Shown piece after piece: positions 46,234-59,226 of a DNA stretch of 64,000 nt. The stretch is taken from positions 62,001 through 126,000 of the forward strand of contig CABXYJ010000001.1 of the NCBI GenBank assembly GCA_902516345.1. The letters run 5' to 3'. The notes under the pieces were generated by a model, which saw only the letters and a program-made list of their open reading frames with translations, did not search any database and was not told the DNA's origin. The position numbers were made by a program, and so were the translations under genes. This DNA is from an uncultured Pelagibacteraceae bacterium (GTDB lineage Bacteria > Pseudomonadota > Alphaproteobacteria > Pelagibacterales > Pelagibacteraceae). Within the stretch, counting starts at the first letter, position 1. Each line of letters begins with the position of its first letter.

Positions 46234-46993
46234 ACTTAGTAATAATCAAATAAACTCCAATTAAAAAGAATAATGAACTAATCAATTGCCCCATTGTTAT
46301 TTGAAAAAATAAATAACCTAATTGTTCATCGGGTACTCTATAAAATTCAATAACAAATCTGAAAATTGAGTAAAAAATTAAAAATAGTCCAGATACAAAT
46401 CCTTTAAATTTCAAAAAACCTTTTTTTTTAAAAAAAAACAAAATAATGAATAATATTAAACCTTCGAAAAGAGCCTCATATAATTGTGTAGGATGTCTAT
46501 AGATATTGTCAACTTTTAAAAATTTTACTGCCCAAGGTATATTTGTTTCTGTTCCATATAATTCTGAATTAATAAAATTTGAGATCCTGCCAAAAAATAT
46601 TCCGATTGGAGAAACAATCGCAACTATATCTAGGTAACTAAAAGGATTATGGTTATTTTTTTTTGCAAATATATAACTTACAATTATTACACCAATTAAA
46701 CCCCCATGAAACGACATTCCACCTTGCCAAATTTTAAAAATATCAATTAAATTATCTAAATAGTAATTTAAATTATAAAATAATACATAGCCTAATCTAG
46801 CTCCAATAATTATACCTAATATTATATATGTTACAAAATCATCAAATCTTTTTTTTAAATTATCATCTGATATTAAAATTCTTTTACTCACAATCCATCC
46901 TATCAATATTCCAAAGATATAAGCTAAGGAATACCACCTTATTTCTATTGAAAAAAATTCAATCGCAACTGGGTCAAAATTATTAATGAACAT
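46211..46993 (-). CDS. lgt: Phosphatidylglycerol-prolipoprotein diacylglyceryl transferase
   Basis: Lgt adds diacylglycerol to the lipobox cysteine of prolipoproteins. In 260 residues there are about seven helices, and the signatures GGMSFHGGLIGVI near residue 91 and GRISNFINSELYG near residues 134-146 with the essential arginine and asparagine. It starts the minus-strand run to ychF and is divergent from ubiK (48 bp). Confidence 0.96.
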   Translation of the reverse strand: MFINNFDPVAIEFFSIEIRWYSLAYIFGILIGWIVSKRILISDDNLKKRFDDFVTYIILGIIIGARLGYVLFYNLNYYLDNLIDIFKIWQGGMSFHGGLIGVIIVSYIFAKKNNHNPFSYLDIVAIVSPIGIFFGRISNFINSELYGTETNIPWAVKFLKVDNIYRHPTQLYEALFEGLILFIILFFFKKKGFLKFKGFVSGLFLIFYSIFRFVIEFYRVPDEQLGYLFFQITMGQLISSLFFLIGVYLIITKYEINKET

Positions 46994-47041
46994 TTTTATA
47001 ATATAACTATAAGTTAAATTATTTATTAATTAAATATATAT

Positions 47042-47287
47042 ATGAAAAATTCTAAATTTGTATTCGATAAGATTACTAAGTTGTTTGAGCAAGGCTTAAT
47101 TTCCTCTAAAGATATTGCGAATGAATTAATGACAATTTTAAAATCTAAAAGAGATGAAATTGTTTTCAAAATGAAACTTACAAGTAAAGATGAATTTGAG
47201 GTCTTGAGTAAAAGAGTTGAAAATTTAGAAAAAAAAATTGGTCAAATTAAGCAAAAAAAAAAAACTAAATCGGCAAGAAAATCTTAA
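47042..47287 (+). CDS. UbiK-like accessory factor of ubiquinone biosynthesis (BMFP family)
   Basis: An 81-residue, all-helical, highly charged protein with a C-terminal trimeric-type coiled coil (FEVLSKRVENLEKKIGQI). The pattern FDKITKLFEQG…SSKDIANELMTILKSKRDEIVFKMKL matches the BMFP family that contains UbiK and its Brucella relative. UbiK helps late ubiquinone hydroxylation steps. The 3' end overlaps the convergent histidine kinase by 23 bp. The assignment rests on length and pattern. Confidence 0.75.
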   Translation: MKNSKFVFDKITKLFEQGLISSKDIANELMTILKSKRDEIVFKMKLTSKDEFEVLSKRVENLEKKIGQIKQKKKTKSARKS

Positions 47288-48584
47288 CACCTAGACCTTT
47301 TAAAGAAGATTTTTCTAATTTTATATTTCCCCCATGTGATCTAATAATATCAGATGCGATAGACATACCTAGGCCAACACTTGATTTTGAGTCAGCTCTT
47401 CCCTTATCGATTTTGTAAAATGGTTTAAAAACATTGTTATACTCCTCCTCAGGTATTCCAGGTCCATTATCTTCAATCTTAATAAATAGATTATTATTAT
47501 TTTTACTTAGCTCTAAATTTACTTTTTCCCCATATTTTATTGCATTATCGATAAGGTTATTAATACATCGTCGGATTAAATTTTTTCTTCCATTTATGTA
47601 GACTCTTGGCAAAATTTTTTTTGAAATATTTTCATTGTTGTATTTTTCAATAATTTTATCAATTAATTCACTTAAATTGAATTGTTCGTCTTTTTCTAAA
47701 TAGGAAGAGCTTGTAAATTGGAGATACTCATTTAGCATTTTCTCCATTTCATTAATATCATCAGAAAGTTTATTTTTTAAATCCTGATCTTTTATAAAAG
47801 CGGTTTGTAGCTTCATTCTTGTTAAAGGTGTTCTCAAATCATGACTTATACCAGATAACATTTCAGATCTTTGATTAAGGTGACGGATAATCCTCTTTCT
47901 CATTTTATCAAACTCGTATCCTGCCTGTCTAATTTCTGCAGCACCAGATGGCTTAAATTCTTCGATTTCCTCGCCTCTACCAAATTTTTCTGCTGCTTTA
48001 GCCAAATTAGTAATTGGTCTAGTTTGGTTTTTTAAAAAAATTAATGAAATAAAAACCATTATTATCGCTGGGACTGTAATCCATAATGCAAATATTCGAG
48101 CTGAGGAGCTTGTGACCCTATCTTTTGGAACTAAAAATTTAAAATACCCTAATTGATTTGGAATTCTAATATCAATAAGTTCTTTGTAAGAGAGAGAGTC
48201 AAACCAGAAACCTCTTGTTCCAAACTTGGACTTTAATTCTCTTCTCAAAGTTCTATCAACGGGACTAAATCGTCTTTTTTGATATTTATAATCAAAATTT
48301 TTATCTGCAACATATTCAATATTTAAATCTTGGTAAACCGAAAAAAGATTTTTAATTTCATCTTTATTATAAATTTCATCATTATAAACTTCTATGAAAG
48401 TATTTATTTCATTTACCAATGCTTTGGTCATACCTTTGTTTGTTTTGATCCATAAACTATCAAAAAAGACAATCGTTATAATTAGTTGCAATACAATTAC
48501 AGGAACAGCAACAATTAGTAGGGCCCTATAAAATAGTCTCTTAGGAAGGATATTTTTTATAAATTTATTCAATCCATAAAACAT
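47265..48584 (-). CDS. Sensor histidine kinase, EnvZ-like
   Basis: From the ATG at 48584 the protein is 439 residues; the ORF-track start 18 codons upstream is a TTG inside the response regulator. Two membrane helices (about residues 18-40 and 168-190) flank a periplasmic sensor, then a HAMP region (AAEKFGRGEEIEEF), the phosphate-accepting H-box SGISHDLRTPLTRMKLQ, and N, G1 and G2 boxes (LIDNAIKYGE, IEDNGPGIPEEE, GLGMSIASDII). The partner is the overlapping response regulator. The signal is unknown. Confidence 0.92.
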   Translation of the reverse strand: MFYGLNKFIKNILPKRLFYRALLIVAVPVIVLQLIITIVFFDSLWIKTNKGMTKALVNEINTFIEVYNDEIYNKDEIKNLFSVYQDLNIEYVADKNFDYKYQKRRFSPVDRTLRRELKSKFGTRGFWFDSLSYKELIDIRIPNQLGYFKFLVPKDRVTSSSARIFALWITVPAIIMVFISLIFLKNQTRPITNLAKAAEKFGRGEEIEEFKPSGAAEIRQAGYEFDKMRKRIIRHLNQRSEMLSGISHDLRTPLTRMKLQTAFIKDQDLKNKLSDDINEMEKMLNEYLQFTSSSYLEKDEQFNLSELIDKIIEKYNNENISKKILPRVYINGRKNLIRRCINNLIDNAIKYGEKVNLELSKNNNNLFIKIEDNGPGIPEEEYNNVFKPFYKIDKGRADSKSSVGLGMSIASDIIRSHGGNIKLEKSSLKGLGVKIFLPI

Positions 48585-49242
48585 ATCCAGCACCTCGTAT
48601 AGTTTGAAGAAATTTTGGATTTTTAGGGTCAATTTCAATTTTTTTTCTTAGTCGAGTTATAATTACGTCTATTGACCTCTCTTTATCTAAGTTAATAATT
48701 ACACCAATGTCCTCTCTAGAAAAAGTTTTTCCTGGATTATTTATCATTTTTTCAAGGATAGTTTTTTCTGTATTGTTTATTTTAAATGCCTCATTGTCTC
48801 TTAAAATCAATTGCTTATTTAAATCTATTTTAATATTTTTAAAATCAAAAATTCTTCTTTGATTATTGATTTGAGTTTTTTCAATAATATTTTTAATTCT
48901 TAAAAGTAATTCTTTAGGTTCAAAAGGTTTTGGTAAATAATCATCAGCGCCAATTTCAAGTCCAGTTATCCTATCGATAGCCTCACCTTTCGCAGTTAGT
49001 AAAATTATAGGTGTCTCCAATTTTTTTTTATTTTCCTTGATAAATTCTAAACCACTTTTTCCAGGCATCATAATATCTAAAATGATTAGGTCAAAATTTA
49101 CAATATTTATTTTGTCAAACGCATCCTCTGCACTATTAGCAGTAGTAACTAAAAAATTATTTTCATTGAGATATTTTTTGACCAATGATCTAATTCCATA
49201 ATCATCATCAACGACTAATATGTGAGCAATAAAATTATCCAT
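48565..49242 (-). CDS. OmpR/PhoB-family response regulator (PetR-like)
   Basis: The 225-residue regulator has a receiver domain (ILVVDDDYGIRSL near residues 8-20, phosphoacceptor in LIILDIMMPGKSG near 56, Lys in YLPKPFEP near 104) and a winged-helix domain (RSIDVIITRLRKKIEIDP, IRGAGYVLWIE). It overlaps the MarR-type gene by 8 bp and the kinase by 20 bp. A MarR plus OmpR-type pair in this order resembles PetP-PetR, reported to be needed for the bc1 complex and other functions in Rhodobacter capsulatus; the link here is by analogy. Confidence 0.9.
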   Translation of the reverse strand: MDNFIAHILVVDDDYGIRSLVKKYLNENNFLVTTANSAEDAFDKINIVNFDLIILDIMMPGKSGLEFIKENKKKLETPIILLTAKGEAIDRITGLEIGADDYLPKPFEPKELLLRIKNIIEKTQINNQRRIFDFKNIKIDLNKQLILRDNEAFKINNTEKTILEKMINNPGKTFSREDIGVIINLDKERSIDVIITRLRKKIEIDPKNPKFLQTIRGAGYVLWIE

Positions 49243-49672
49243 TAATAATTTTTTTTAAGACTTTATCAAAATTAATTACTTCCTCAGAACTTGAATTTAA
49301 AAGTGCATTATAAATTCTTTTTTTTTGTATTTCAAAAATTTCATTAAATATTTTTTTACCTTTATCATTTAAAAAAACATGCTTTATTCTAGTGTCTCTC
49401 TCATTCTTTTTGAAAGTAATAATGTCTATTTTTATCAGATCTTTTAATACTCTATTCAAACTTTGTTTAGTCACTTTAAGTTTTTTTAATAACTCAGAAA
49501 TTGACATTCCCTCATACATAGATAAAAGATGAATCACCTTTTGATGAGCTAAACCAATCGAATATTTAGTTAAGATTTTTTTTGAGTCTGAAAAAGTTTC
49601 TCTATAACCAATAAACAATTTTTCGATTAAATCTTTCAATTGATCATCTTTTAGATATAAAAGTTGTTTCAT
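49235..49672 (-). CDS. MarR-family transcription regulator (PetP-like)
   Basis: The 145-residue protein is a winged-helix MarR protein: helices from about residue 25, recognition region MSISELLKKLKVTKQSLNRVLKDLIKIDII and a wing with RDTRIKHVFLNDKGKK. It is the first gene of the MarR-response regulator-kinase run and divergent from ilvE (70 bp). By analogy to PetP it may act with the response regulator. Regulated genes cannot be deduced. Confidence 0.85.
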   Translation of the reverse strand: MKQLLYLKDDQLKDLIEKLFIGYRETFSDSKKILTKYSIGLAHQKVIHLLSMYEGMSISELLKKLKVTKQSLNRVLKDLIKIDIITFKKNERDTRIKHVFLNDKGKKIFNEIFEIQKKRIYNALLNSSSEEVINFDKVLKKIING

Positions 49673-49687
49673 TATAGGTAAGTTATA

Positions 49688-49716
49688 TTGACATATTATA
49701 GATACAAAGATATTTT
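49688..49716 (+). promoter_or_regulatory. Predicted ilvE promoter
   Basis: TTGACA (49688-49693) and TATTTT (49711-49716) are 17 bp apart, a good -35/-10 pair, 26 bp before the ilvE ATG. It lies in the divergent gap with the MarR-type gene, so the regulator could act here. Confidence 0.5.
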
Positions 49717-49742
49717 TCAGTAAGAATATTTTTTATTTCATA

Positions 49743-50624
49743 ATGATACCCTACGATAAAAGAACAGGTAAAATATGGTACAATGGCGAATTAGTTGATT
49801 GGTCAGATGTTAAGGTTCACGTTCTGAGCCACGGACTCCATTATGCAAGTTGTGTTTTCGAGGGAGAAAGAGTTTATGATGGATCAATTTTTAAATTAGA
49901 AGAACATACCTCAAGATTATTTTATTCTGCTAAAAGAATGGGAATTGAAATGCCCTATACTGAAGATGAGATTAATAAAGCAAGCAATAAAATCATTTCA
50001 ACTCAGAAAGTAGAGAATGGCTATGTAAGACCTGTAGTTTGGAGAGGTACAGAGATGATGGCGATTTCTGCTCAGCAAACAAAAATACATGTTGCTATAG
50101 CAACTTGGGAATGGGGCTCATACTTCGATCCTAAACTTAAAGTTGAAGGTATTAAATTAAATATTTCAAATTGGCGAAGACCTGCACCAAATACTATTCC
50201 TTGGGACACAAAAGCATCTGGATTATATATGATATGCACCCTCTCTAAACATGAAGCTGAAAAACAGGGTTATACAGACTCACTAATGCTAGACCATGAA
50301 AATAATGTAGCAGAAGCTACTGGTGCAAATATTTTTTTCAAGGATAAAAATGGCGATCTTCACACCCCTATACCAGACTCTTTTTTAGATGGAATTACTA
50401 GAAGAACTGTAATTCAAATTGCAAAATCTAAAAATATAAAAGTTCATGAAAGAAAAATTAAACCTGACGAATTAAAAAATTTTGTTGGATGTTTTTTAAC
50501 TGGAACTGCTGCTGAGGTTACCCCAGTTTCAACCATAGCAGATTATCAATTTAAAGTTTGTGAGACAATTATTGATTTAAATGAAAGTTATCTTTCTTTA
50601 GTAAAAAAGAAAAAAGCAGCTTAA
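49743..50624 (+). CDS. ilvE: Branched-chain amino acid aminotransferase
   Basis: IlvE transaminates Leu, Ile and Val with PLP (fold IV). The 293-residue protein has YNGELVDWSDVKVHVLSHGLHYASCVFEGERVY-type N-terminus, the PLP-lysine region WDTKASGLYMICTLSKHEA near residues 158-176, and GANIFFKDKNGDLHTP and GTAAEVTPVS near the end. It is convergent with pgsA with a 4 bp overlap. The gene is ordinary. Confidence 0.93.
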   Translation: MIPYDKRTGKIWYNGELVDWSDVKVHVLSHGLHYASCVFEGERVYDGSIFKLEEHTSRLFYSAKRMGIEMPYTEDEINKASNKIISTQKVENGYVRPVVWRGTEMMAISAQQTKIHVAIATWEWGSYFDPKLKVEGIKLNISNWRRPAPNTIPWDTKASGLYMICTLSKHEAEKQGYTDSLMLDHENNVAEATGANIFFKDKNGDLHTPIPDSFLDGITRRTVIQIAKSKNIKVHERKIKPDELKNFVGCFLTGTAAEVTPVSTIADYQFKVCETIIDLNESYLSLVKKKKAA

Positions 50625-51205
50625 TTTTTATTATCCTCTGAAATGGCATGATCAATTCCTTTTCGCATATAATCGTAACCCGTAAAAAGTGTAAGTGCTG
50701 CTGAAAGCCATAAAAGAATTATTCCAATTGTTTGGGCATTATAATCTTGAAAGTTAATAATTTTATTTCCTGTTTCGCCTGACAATAAAAGTGCAATTGA
50801 TACCATTTGTAATACTGTTTTTAATTTGGCAAGATTAGAAACCGGTAGTTTTATTTTTCCTTTTGCTAAAAATTCTCTTAATCCAGAAATTAAAATTTCT
50901 CTAGTCAAAATTATAATTGCAGCAATTACTTCATAATGTCGAATTGTACCATCCATTACTAAAAGTATTAGAGCAGTTGCAACAATAATTTTGTCTGCTA
51001 TAGGATCAAGTAATTCACCAAGTTTTGACTCCTCGCCAAGAAATCTCGCTAACACGCCATCTAGAAAATCAGTGAATGAGGCTACAATAAATAAAATTAG
51101 TGCAGTTAAATCTCCATAAAAACCTGGGAGATAAAAAGCTAATACAAAAAATGGAACTATTAAAATTCTTCCTATAGTTAATATATTTGGAATTTTTTTT
51201 AGCAT
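50621..51205 (-). CDS. pgsA: CDP-diacylglycerol-glycerol-3-phosphate phosphatidyltransferase
   Basis: PgsA forms phosphatidylglycerol-phosphate. The 194-residue membrane protein has the CDP-alcohol phosphotransferase motif DFLDGVLARFLGEESKLGEL followed by LDPIADK, supplying the metal-binding aspartates, and several helices. Its product also feeds Lgt, encoded at 46 kb. It is the last gene of uvrB-SDR-hydrolase-folB-uvrC-pgsA, 9 bp after uvrC. Confidence 0.95.
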   Translation of the reverse strand: MLKKIPNILTIGRILIVPFFVLAFYLPGFYGDLTALILFIVASFTDFLDGVLARFLGEESKLGELLDPIADKIIVATALILLVMDGTIRHYEVIAAIIILTREILISGLREFLAKGKIKLPVSNLAKLKTVLQMVSIALLLSGETGNKIINFQDYNAQTIGIILLWLSAALTLFTGYDYMRKGIDHAISEDNKN

Positions 51206-51214
51206 ATTGTTTTT

Positions 51215-53050
51215 TTATTCATGAAAATAATTATATATTTTATTTGCAACTTTTTCTTCTACGCCATCAACTGATTTTATTTCATCTAAACTTGCAGATT
51301 CGACTGCCCTAGCGGAGCCAAAATGGTTTAGTAATGCTCTTTTTCTAATCGAACCTATGCCTTCAATTTGGTCAAGTAAAGACTTACTAATTCCCTTTTT
51401 TCGTTTAGCTCTGTGAGCACTTATAGCAAATCTGTGAGACTCATCTCTAATTCTTTGAAGAAAGAATAAAGTAGGGTCATTTTTTTCAAATTTGAAGTCT
51501 TTTCCATTATGAAAAAAAGTTTCATTGCCACTATTTCTAAATTTACCTTTGGCAATTGCAATAATAGGTATTTCGTGAAGTCCTAATTCATTCAGTGTTT
51601 CTCTTGCTACTGAATATTGTCCCTTACCACCATCAACCATTACTAAGTCTGGAAATGATAGATAGCCATCTCTTTCCTGAACTGCTTTTTTAAACCTTCT
51701 ATTTAAGACTTCTCGCATCATTCCATAATCATCTTGCTCATTTTTTTTAATCTTTATATTAAATTTTCTATATCTTTTTTTTATAAAACCCTCATCACCA
51801 TAGGCAATTAAGGCACCAACACTATTCGTCCCTTGAATGTGGCTATTGTCGTAAACTTCTATCAAACTTATATTAGTTTCAAGATTAAATTTATTAGCAA
51901 CTGCATCAAATAATTCTTTATTATTTTGACTTTCGTAAAGTTTTCTATTTAAGCTGTCTTTAGCATTTTTAATTGCTTGATTAATAACTTTTAATTTTGA
52001 GCCTCTATTAGCAACAGAGATATTAACTTGTTTATGTTCTTTTTGTGAAAGAGTTTTTTCAATTAAAATTTTTTCTTTTATATCTTCAGATAATATTATT
52101 GAGGATGGCACACTTTTATTTTCATAAAATTGGGATACAAATGAGTTTAACACTTCACTTAATTTTTCATCTGGATCATGTTTAGGAAAGAATGCTTGAT
52201 TCCCCCAATTTTGTTTAGATCTATAAAAAAAAACTTGAATACAAGTTTTTCCAGACTCTTTATAACCAGCAATAACATCAGCCTCTACTAAATTAGCTTC
52301 GTTTACTCTTTGTGAAGATTGAATAATGTTTAACGATTTAATTCTATCTCTTAAAATAGTAGCTTTCTCAAAATCTAGTTCATCACTAGCTTTTTGCATT
52401 TGATCAGATAAGCTTTTTTGTATTCTTCTTGATTTTCCAGAGACAAATTCAATAGCATCATCAACTGTCTGTTTATATTCCTCTTTTTCAATGAATCCAA
52501 CGCACGGTCCCGAACACCTTTTTATTTGATATAATATGCAGGGTCTTTCTCTATTTTTAAAAACTGTATCATCACAAACTCTTAAATGAAAAATCTTTTG
52601 AATCATTTTAATTGTCCAATTAGCTGAACCAGCTGAAGCAAAAGGACCAAAATAAAATCCTTCTTTGGTTTTTTTACCTCTATGTCTTTTTATTTGTGGC
52701 CAATAATCTTTATTCCCGATAAAGATAAATGGAAAAGATTTGTCATCTCTAAGAAGAATATTAAATTTGGGTTTAAATTTTTTGATTAAATTTGCTTCAA
52801 GAAGCAATGCCTCACTTTCATTAGAAGTAGAGGTAATTTCTAATTTTGTAGTTTGAGAAAGCATCCTTTCAGTTCTTATGATGTGGTTCTTTTCTGATAC
52901 GTAGCTTTTAAGTCTATTTGGAAGATTTTTAGCTTTGCCCACATAAAGAATTTCACCTTTAGTGTTAAGCATTCTATAAACACCTGGAAGCTTTGGGACC
53001 AATGGTAATTCTTTTTTTATGACTTCTTTGCCTTTATCTGAGCTGATCAT
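51215..53050 (-). CDS. uvrC: Excinuclease ABC subunit C
   Basis: UvrC makes both incisions in nucleotide excision repair. The 611-residue protein has a GIY-YIG nuclease domain ([21 protein letters not shown], residues 24-44), a UVR domain near 200-235 ([12 protein letters not shown]), an RNase H-like endonuclease core ([21 protein letters not shown], near 393-413) and a tandem HhH at the end ([20 protein letters not shown]). Its start overlaps folB by 17 bp. UvrB is in the same operon. Confidence 0.97.
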   Translation of the reverse strand: MISSDKGKEVIKKELPLVPKLPGVYRMLNTKGEILYVGKAKNLPNRLKSYVSEKNHIIRTERMLSQTTKLEITSTSNESEALLLEANLIKKFKPKFNILLRDDKSFPFIFIGNKDYWPQIKRHRGKKTKEGFYFGPFASAGSANWTIKMIQKIFHLRVCDDTVFKNRERPCILYQIKRCSGPCVGFIEKEEYKQTVDDAIEFVSGKSRRIQKSLSDQMQKASDELDFEKATILRDRIKSLNIIQSSQRVNEANLVEADVIAGYKESGKTCIQVFFYRSKQNWGNQAFFPKHDPDEKLSEVLNSFVSQFYENKSVPSSIILSEDIKEKILIEKTLSQKEHKQVNISVANRGSKLKVINQAIKNAKDSLNRKLYESQNNKELFDAVANKFNLETNISLIEVYDNSHIQGTNSVGALIAYGDEGFIKKRYRKFNIKIKKNEQDDYGMMREVLNRRFKKAVQERDGYLSFPDLVMVDGGKGQYSVARETLNELGLHEIPIIAIAKGKFRNSGNETFFHNGKDFKFEKNDPTLFFLQRIRDESHRFAISAHRAKRKKGISKSLLDQIEGIGSIRKRALLNHFGSARAVESASLDEIKSVDGVEEKVANKIYNYFHE

Positions 53051-53462
53051 GGCTTCTTCTTTTTGATATTTGTATACCTACTGAGCTACAATCTTTCATT
53101 ATCTCTAATTTTTCGATTTGAAGAGTAATTTTATCTATTCTTTTGTCCTTAAATAACTCATCAAAAACATCTTCTGCTAAAGTTTCGAGAAAATTGTAAT
53201 GTTTATTTTTTACTAATTTTTTAATTAATCTGACTATTTTAGCGTAATTAACAATCGATTTGATATCTTTGTCGTTTGATGGTTGTTTGTCCTGATAATT
53301 TACCTCTAAATTAAATTTTACTTTTTGAGGCTTTTCTTTTTCAAAATCAAAATAACCAAGTTTTAATCCCAGTATTAATTCATTTATTAAAACTTTTTTT
53401 TCGTAATTAAATAAGCTCTTTGATTTATTTATCTTAACAATCTTTAAATTATTTTTTTTCAT
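53034..53462 (-). CDS. folB: Dihydroneopterin aldolase family protein
   Basis: FolB cleaves dihydroneopterin in folate synthesis. The 142-residue protein has the T-fold pattern [10 protein letters not shown], a [17 protein letters not shown] stretch like the family's vdY..v...i, the catalytic [12 protein letters not shown] and C-terminal [12 protein letters not shown]. The upstream SDR resembles pteridine reductases, supporting a pterin role. The N-terminal 20 residues are lysine-rich and longer than usual. Confidence 0.82.
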   Translation of the reverse strand: MKKNNLKIVKINKSKSLFNYEKKVLINELILGLKLGYFDFEKEKPQKVKFNLEVNYQDKQPSNDKDIKSIVNYAKIVRLIKKLVKNKHYNFLETLAEDVFDELFKDKRIDKITLQIEKLEIMKDCSSVGIQISKRRSHDQLR

Positions 53463-53463
53463 A

Positions 53464-54420
53464 TTATTCTAATCTTGAAGCGATATATTCTTTGATTAAA
53501 GGATGATAATGTAAAAAACAATCAGCCCAATCTATTGCATGAGCATTTTTTAATGGCTCTTCCCAATTGGATCCTGCCAATTTACAACTTTTTCCATTAA
53601 TTTTTTTCTTTTCAGAAACTACTACTCTCTTAAAATTAGGAACATCATCCATCCAATCAGATGTTAACCCCTCATAAGGATCCATTGGATGAGTAAAGAT
53701 TAAAATTGGTGCATTCCCTTTTTTTATTATATCAATTTGTTGCTGTCTCCATCCAGCCATACCAGGATTTTTTTTGTGAAATTTTTCTATCGCTTTTTCA
53801 TAGCCAACTTTTTTTACTTTAAATTTTTTAGATAAATTCCAAAAACATGCTGGCATTAATGATATACCTCCACCCACTTCATTCATGTATTTAGCTGTTA
53901 ACCTTAGTGTTGCCCATCCTCCGCAAGAGTGACCTGACATGAAAATTTGTTTCTTTGGTACACCCAAGTTAACAAATTTTTCAACTACCTTTAAATTACC
54001 CTCAACTCTTCGATCCATTTTTGAGGTGCCTGGATAAGGTCCTTCCCATTTTTTCATCCACATTCCTACTCTCCCTAACTGAGCACCCAAATCACCCTCT
54101 AATTGACCTTGACAATGTACGTAAACCATAATTTCTTTGTCATTTATTTTATCACCAGCCAACTGGGCCCAATTTCTAAGCTCTGATCTCCAGAAGCAAT
54201 CTTTTAATTTAACATCGTTTCCGTTTGACCCATGGTTGTATATTATTATTATTTTACCTTTTGGATTATTCACTTTAAAATTTTCGTCAATTTTAATTTT
54301 ATCTTTCCATTTGTTTGTTGGTATTAAAAAACCGTCTTTTTTTATACTTTCTTTTGAATTTGCGTAAACATTATTACTTAATGTTAAACTAAGTAAGATA
54401 AGTGCTAAAAACTTTTTCAT
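53464..54420 (-). CDS. Secreted alpha/beta-hydrolase-fold protein of unknown function
   Basis: The 318-residue protein has a signal peptide ([20 protein letters not shown]) and a hydrolase fold: IIIIYNHGSNGNDVK (oxyanion strand, near residue 60), the nucleophile elbow FMSGHSCGGWATL (Ser near 168), the acid candidate THPMDPYEG near 243 and histidines near HYHPL. Six cysteines suggest disulfides in the periplasm. I cannot assign a substrate. It lies between a pteridine-reductase-like SDR (ATGA overlap) and folB. Confidence 0.72.
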   Translation of the reverse strand: MKKFLALILLSLTLSNNVYANSKESIKKDGFLIPTNKWKDKIKIDENFKVNNPKGKIIIIYNHGSNGNDVKLKDCFWRSELRNWAQLAGDKINDKEIMVYVHCQGQLEGDLGAQLGRVGMWMKKWEGPYPGTSKMDRRVEGNLKVVEKFVNLGVPKKQIFMSGHSCGGWATLRLTAKYMNEVGGGISLMPACFWNLSKKFKVKKVGYEKAIEKFHKKNPGMAGWRQQQIDIIKKGNAPILIFTHPMDPYEGLTSDWMDDVPNFKRVVVSEKKKINGKSCKLAGSNWEEPLKNAHAIDWADCFLHYHPLIKEYIASRLE

Positions 54421-55153
54421 TCTTTTCCTCCCATAATATCTGGTGTTTGCCAGTTTAAACTTTGTCCACTATCCACTGCTAATACTTGCCCAGTAATAGA
54501 TCTATTTTTTATAAAAAAGTCAACTGCATTGCAAATTTGTTCAACATCAACTTTTCTCCTCAAAGGAGTTGCTAAATATTGTTTTTTAAAGTGTTTTTCT
54601 GACTGCCTTTTATTTTTAATAGTCGGACCTGGAGCTATTCCGTTTACTCTGACATTTGGCGCTAAACTCATAGCGCTTGTCTTCGTTAATGTGTAAAGAC
54701 CAGTTTTGCTCAATGTGTATGAGAAAAAGTAGGGTGTTAATTTAAATACTCTTTGGTCAATAATATTGATTATATTATTATTCTTCCCTTTGATATTGTT
54801 AGCAAAACCCCTAGACAACAGTGCAGGTGCTTTTAGGTTAGCATTTAAATGAACGTCCCAGCTTTTGACTGTAAAATTTTCCAATTTATCGTTTTCAAAT
54901 AAAGATGCATTGTTAATCAAACAATCAAAATATTTTAATTTTGATTTTGATAATTTAATAAGTTTCTGCACCTCTTTTTCTTTAGCTAAATCGGCTTTAA
55001 TTAAGTAAACAACTGTCCCATCTTTATTCAATTCTTTTTTTAGTCTTTCTGCTTTAGATTTTGATTTATTATAATGAATTACGATTTCAATTTTTGGCCC
55101 TGATAGTTTCTTTGCTATAGCTGCACCTATCCTTGTTGCAGCACCTGTAATTA

Positions 55154-55172
<19 letters not shown>
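54417..55172 (-). CDS. Short-chain dehydrogenase, pteridine-reductase/FolM-like
   Basis: The 251-residue Rossmann enzyme starts [19 protein letters not shown] (cofactor motif; the TGAxxRIG form is usual in pteridine and monapterin reductases), has INNASLF near 92, and catalytic YTLSK near residue 152. The late [14 protein letters not shown] and [12 protein letters not shown] are also typical. Proximity to folB favours reduction of dihydropterins in tetrahydrofolate or monapterin synthesis; this is an inference. It overlaps uvrB by 19 bp. Confidence 0.8.
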
Positions 55173-58552
<3,380 letters not shown>

Positions 58553-58555
58553 AAA

Positions 58556-59212
58556 GTGAAAACAGCCTTAATATTTGGCTCATCAGGATTAGTTGGAGGA
58601 CATCTTCTCAATAGATTAATTCTAGATAATAATTACACAAAGATTAAAGTATTTGTTCGTAATGAACCTCAAATTAATGATGACAAATTGGAAATTATTA
58701 AAACAGATTTTCAAAATTTAGAAAATTATAAAGAAGATATTAAAGGTGATGATTGTTTTTTTTGTATTGGTACAACAAAAAAGAATTCGCCAGATAAAGA
58801 TGAATATAAGAGAGTAGAACTTGATATACCTAAAAAGATTGCACAAATAGCAAAATTAAATTTGGTAAAATCATTTTTTTTTGTTTCCTCTGGATATGCA
58901 GATTCTAAAAGTTCTGGAGATTATTTAAAATTTAAAGGATTGGTAGAGGAAGAATTAAAAAGACTTAATTTTTCAAAACTTGGAATAATGAGACCTTCAT
59001 TTTTAATGGGAAATAGAAAAGAAAATAGAGTAGGTGAAAGATTGGGAATTTTTATTTTTAAATTAATTTCACCATTACTCTTAGGACCTTTTAAAAAGAT
59101 AAGACCAATTCATTCAGATACGGTAGCTAAAGCGATGATAAAAATAGCAAACAATGATTTTCAACAAAATATTTTTGAGTCTAATGAAATTGAAGAATTA
59201 AATTATTCCTGA
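58556..59212 (+). CDS. NAD(P)-binding epimerase-like protein (HTATIP2/TIP30-like)
   Basis: The 218-residue protein starts with GTG and has the Rossmann motif ALIFGSSGLVGGHLLNRLI, DDCFFCIGTTKKNS near residue 62, and FVSSGYADSKSSGDYLKFKG with a YxxxK-like pair, then LGIMRPSFLMGNR near 137-149. It is an atypical short-chain dehydrogenase similar in layout to TIP30/HTATIP2 and YbjT-like proteins. No substrate is known. It follows aspC by 3 bp. Confidence 0.75.
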   Translation: MKTALIFGSSGLVGGHLLNRLILDNNYTKIKVFVRNEPQINDDKLEIIKTDFQNLENYKEDIKGDDCFFCIGTTKKNSPDKDEYKRVELDIPKKIAQIAKLNLVKSFFFVSSGYADSKSSGDYLKFKGLVEEELKRLNFSKLGIMRPSFLMGNRKENRVGERLGIFIFKLISPLLLGPFKKIRPIHSDTVAKAMIKIANNDFQQNIFESNEIEELNYS

Positions 59213-59226
59213 AATTAAAAATTATA

